Below, piece after piece: positions 61,772 to 64,000 of a stretch of DNA of 64,000 nucleotides (position 1 is the first letter of the stretch; each line of letters starts with the position of its first letter). The position numbers were made by a program, and so were the translations under genes. The DNA lies in NCBI GenBank assembly GCA_050633625.1, contig JBOEGW010000004.1:434001-498000 (forward strand), read 5' to 3'. The notes beneath the pieces are model-generated. The model ran no database searches and was not told the origin of the DNA. It saw only the letters and a program-made list of their open reading frames with translations. This DNA is from JBOEGW01 sp050633625. Lineage in GTDB: Bacteria > Pseudomonadota > Alphaproteobacteria > Rhodobacterales > Rhodobacteraceae.

Positions 61772-61910
61772 GCGGCAATTCTCTATCTGGATGTTTGGAT
61801 AGGGTTAAAGCTGGGGTGAAAACACCGAAAACAGGCTTAACACCCGCGACCAACGTCACGCGTGATACGGGCTGTTCTATTGTGGGCTGTACTAGGGTGA
61901 TTCAGGGAAA

Positions 61911-61985
61911 TGGTGCCGCAGGGGAGGATTGAACTCCCGACCTCACCCTTACCAAGGGTGCGCTCTACCACTGAGCTACTGCGGC
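61911..61985 (-). tRNA. tRNA-Thr (GGU)
   Basis: On the minus strand: acceptor GCCGCAG/CTGCGGC, D arm from AGCTC to GAGC, anticodon stem CACCC/GGGTG with loop TTGGTAA giving anticodon GGT, T arm GGGAG-TTCAATC-CTCCC, discriminator A and encoded CCA. Length is 75 nt. Confidence 0.97.
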
Positions 61986-62072
61986 GTGCCGTGGGCGGGT
62001 GATTAGACGCAAATTCGCGTTGGTGCAAGCGCTAACTAGACGCTTTTTGCGCGCTGGGGTAGAGAAGTGTCT

Positions 62073-62225
62073 ATGACCCGTAAAGAGACCCAAAATTCTA
62101 AGGACAAAGCCGCGGCGGATCGAGAAGATCGGTTGAAGGCGGCGTTGAAGGCCAATATGGCAAGACGCAAGGCACAGGCGCGCGGGCGAACAGAGCCAAA
62201 AACAAATGTTGAGCAAAAAAAGTAA
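62073..62225 (+). CDS. Small basic conserved protein upstream of murA
   Basis: A 50-residue protein (ATG at 62073, TAA at 62223). The core DREDRLKAALKANMARRKAQ is helical and basic, the ends are Lys/Glu-rich. AGAGAAG lies 8 bp upstream. Very similar short proteins with a RLKAALKANMARRKAQAR core precede murA in other Rhodobacterales that I recall. Function unknown. Confidence 0.75.
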   Translation: MTRKETQNSKDKAAADREDRLKAALKANMARRKAQARGRTEPKTNVEQKK

Positions 62226-62237
62226 AGGGCGGCGAGC

Positions 62238-63503
62238 ATGGATTCAATTGTTGTACAGGGGGGCGGCGCGCTCCAGGGCGAAATTCCGATCGCCGGAGCG
62301 AAGAATGCCTGTTTGGCGTTGATGCCCGCGACGCTCTTGTCTGAGGAACCATTGACGCTGACCAATGCGCCGCGCCTGTCTGATATCAAGACAATGACCG
62401 AGCTTTTGGGATCGCTTGGCGCGGAAACCACAGCGCTGCAATCGGGGCAGGTGTTGGCCATGTCCTCGCATGATTTGACCTCAAGCCGCGCGGAATACGA
62501 TATTGTGCGCAAGATGCGGGCGTCGAATTTGGTGTTGGGGCCACTGCTTGCGCGCTTTGGCCACGCTGAGGTTTCGCTGCCTGGGGGCTGCGCGATTGGG
62601 GCGCGACCCATGGATTTGCACACGTTTGGTCTGGAGCTGATGGGGGCCACCATCGAACTGAGGGACGGCTATTTGCACGCCAAGACAAATGGCGGACTTA
62701 AGGGGGCTGAAATCCCGCTGTCTTTTGCCTCTGTGGGGGCCACTGAGAACATCGTGATGGCGGCCACGCTGGCCAAGGGAACCACAGTATTGACAAATGC
62801 GGCGCGTGAGCCAGAGATCGTTGATCTTGTGCGCTGTTTGCGGGCGATGGGCGCGCAGATTGAAGGGGAAGGCACCAGCCGGATCGAAATTCAAGGGGTG
62901 GATCGGTTGCACGGCGCGACACATCCTGTTGTGACGGATCGGATTGAGCTTGGCACCTATATGTTGGCGCCAGCGATTGCGGGCGGTGAGGTGGAATGCC
63001 TCGGTGGGCGCATGGATTTGGTTGAAAGCTTTGTTGAGCGGCTGGATGCGGCGGGCGTCGAGGTGACGGAAACGGAGCGCGGGCTAAAGGTGAAGCGCCG
63101 GGCGGATCGCGTGCAAGCGGTGAACGTGACGACCGAACCGTTTCCCGGGTTTCCGACAGATTTGCAGGCGCAAATGATGGCGATGCTTTGCACGGCGCAA
63201 GGCACATCTGTTTTGGAAGAAAAAATCTTTGAGAACAGGTTTATGCATGCGCCGGAATTGATCCGCATGGGGGCTGATATTGAGGTTCATGGGGGCACCG
63301 CGACCGTGAAAGGTGTGGGTAATCTGAAGGGTGCTCCGGTGATGGCGACCGATTTGCGCGCGTCAGTATCGCTGATTTTGGCGGCGCTCGCTGCACAGGG
63401 CGAAACCGTTGTGAGCCGGGTGTATCACCTGGACCGCGGCTATGAGCATGTGGTGCGCAAGCTCTCCTCGGTGGGCGCGAAAATTGAGCGGATAAGCGCA
63501 TGA
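62238..63503 (+). CDS. murA: UDP-N-acetylglucosamine 1-carboxyvinyltransferase
   Basis: A 421-residue enzyme of the first committed step of peptidoglycan synthesis, adding enolpyruvate to UDP-GlcNAc. GGGALQGEIPIAGAKNACLA holds the active-site lysine pair, and SLPGGCAIGARPMDLHTFGL carries the catalytic cysteine targeted by fosfomycin. FPGFPTDLQAQMMAMLCTAQ and RASVSLILAALAAQGETVVS are also standard. The last bases overlap the DUF2948 gene by ATGA. Confidence 0.98.
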   Translation: MDSIVVQGGGALQGEIPIAGAKNACLALMPATLLSEEPLTLTNAPRLSDIKTMTELLGSLGAETTALQSGQVLAMSSHDLTSSRAEYDIVRKMRASNLVLGPLLARFGHAEVSLPGGCAIGARPMDLHTFGLELMGATIELRDGYLHAKTNGGLKGAEIPLSFASVGATENIVMAATLAKGTTVLTNAAREPEIVDLVRCLRAMGAQIEGEGTSRIEIQGVDRLHGATHPVVTDRIELGTYMLAPAIAGGEVECLGGRMDLVESFVERLDAAGVEVTETERGLKVKRRADRVQAVNVTTEPFPGFPTDLQAQMMAMLCTAQGTSVLEEKIFENRFMHAPELIRMGADIEVHGGTATVKGVGNLKGAPVMATDLRASVSLILAALAAQGETVVSRVYHLDRGYEHVVRKLSSVGAKIERISA

Positions 63504-63979
63504 CGCAAGACGCGCGCTTTGAAGACGGGGGCGAGGCGCCGTTGCGCCTTGTGGCGATTGATGCTGATGATCTTGGTGTGATTTCCGCCTTGGTGCAGGA
63601 TGCTGTGTTTCCGGCAGCGGAAATGACATGGCGTCCAAAGACGCGTGAGTTTGCGTTATTGCTCAATCGGTTCCGGTGGGAAGACCGGGACGCCGCGGCC
63701 AAACGGGGCCGTGTTGTGGAACGTGTGCAATCGGTCCTGCACCTCTCTGATGTTGTAAAAGTGCAAACTCAAGGGGTGGATCGTAGCGAAAAAGACCTCG
63801 TAATGTCGCTTTTGTCTCTGTCGTTCACGCCGGGCGAAGACGGCACCGGGCGCATCGAACTGGTATTGGCAGGGGATGGGGCCATCGCGCTTGAGGTCGA
63901 GACAATTAACGTACGGCTGCAAGATGTGACGCGGCCCTATCTTGCGCCCTCAAGGAAAACACCAAATCACCCGGAGTAA
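63500..63979 (+). CDS. DUF2948 family protein
   Basis: A 159-residue cytoplasmic protein: LRLVAIDADDLGVISALVQD, AAEMTWRPKTREFALLLNRF, and FTPGEDGTGRIELVLAGDGA, followed by LEVETINVRLQDVTRPYL. This is the DUF2948 layout, almost always encoded directly after murA in this order, with 4-bp overlap here. The function is unknown. A further gene starts 4 bp after its stop. Confidence 0.92.
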   Translation: MTQDARFEDGGEAPLRLVAIDADDLGVISALVQDAVFPAAEMTWRPKTREFALLLNRFRWEDRDAAAKRGRVVERVQSVLHLSDVVKVQTQGVDRSEKDLVMSLLSLSFTPGEDGTGRIELVLAGDGAIALEVETINVRLQDVTRPYLAPSRKTPNHPE

Positions 63980-63982
63980 CGC

Positions 63983-64000
63983 GTGAAACATTTTGTCCGT
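63983..64000 (+). CDS. Start of the next gene (partial, six codons)
   Basis: GTG at 63983 follows GGAG at 6 bp and opens VKHFVR before the window ends. In relatives hisD (histidinol dehydrogenase) is often found after murA and a DUF2948 gene, so that is a reasonable guess, but six codons cannot support it. Confidence 0.3.

Overview
The window is a 64 kb stretch of a chromosome from an alphaproteobacterium of the order Rhodobacterales (roseobacter-type). The inference rests on the gene content: a fused Sat-CysC, lgt-midA-pgeF, Hsp20 next to a DUF1150 protein, murA followed by a DUF2948 protein, a tripartite (TRAP) solute transporter, short LuxR/LuxI proteins, and a GC-rich code. No phage, insertion sequence, CRISPR array or rRNA operon was seen. 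Genes are dense and mostly housekeeping. I do not name a genus.

Layout. 0-5 kb: end of the ATP synthase operon (atpD end, atpC), arsR-arsH, two small exported proteins flanking a von Willebrand-like exported protein, a TetA-like efflux pump and an H-type lectin protein. 5-20 kb: prs, a hydrolase, threonine aldolase, ribF, MaoC dehydratase, HAD phosphatase, Mn pyrophosphatase, a small membrane protein/XRE regulator pair, sat-cysC, a DEDDh exonuclease. 20-27 kb: trxB/lrp, a CAP protein, ubiK, then lgt-midA-pgeF, followed by a disturbed stretch holding a truncated gene, marC and a 63-bp fragment of a second pgeF copy. 27-35 kb: lysE, groES-groEL under a CIRCE operator, a beta-helix/membrane protein, a lipase, purE-purK, hsp20-DUF1150. 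35-43 kb: glycosyltransferase, SseB, uracil-DNA glycosylase-like protein, nhaA, a KpsT/KpsE-type capsule export pair without a KpsM, an MscS channel with a BON domain, tRNA-Gln. 43-54 kb: a TRAP transporter with a shikimate-dehydrogenase-like enzyme and divergent TetR/esterase, an NsrR-like regulator, and an RND pump with its own MarR/GbsR-like regulator. 54-64 kb: ilvD, an ABC exporter, an acyl-CoA synthetase, luxR-luxI quorum sensing, tRNA-Thr, murA and the start of another gene.

The least explained feature is a dispersed intergenic repeat family, at least nine copies of about 40-180 bp. Each copy has a GC-rich hairpin, sometimes a second AT-rich hairpin, then a conserved tail. There are two tail types. 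In this window the tail containing GAGGTATTTTGAAACC (four clear copies) always points at the start of the next co-directional gene, twice running straight into its ribosome binding site. The tail containing GGATATTTTTGGAACACTG (four copies) always points at the 3' end of a gene. Two copies have expanded an upstream module into tandem arrays (22-bp and 41-bp units). This polarity rule is the observation I would test first.

Start sites were moved inward from the longest frame wherever a Shine-Dalgarno-like sequence, a signal peptide or family knowledge supported it. All functional names come from reading the protein sequences, without database searches.
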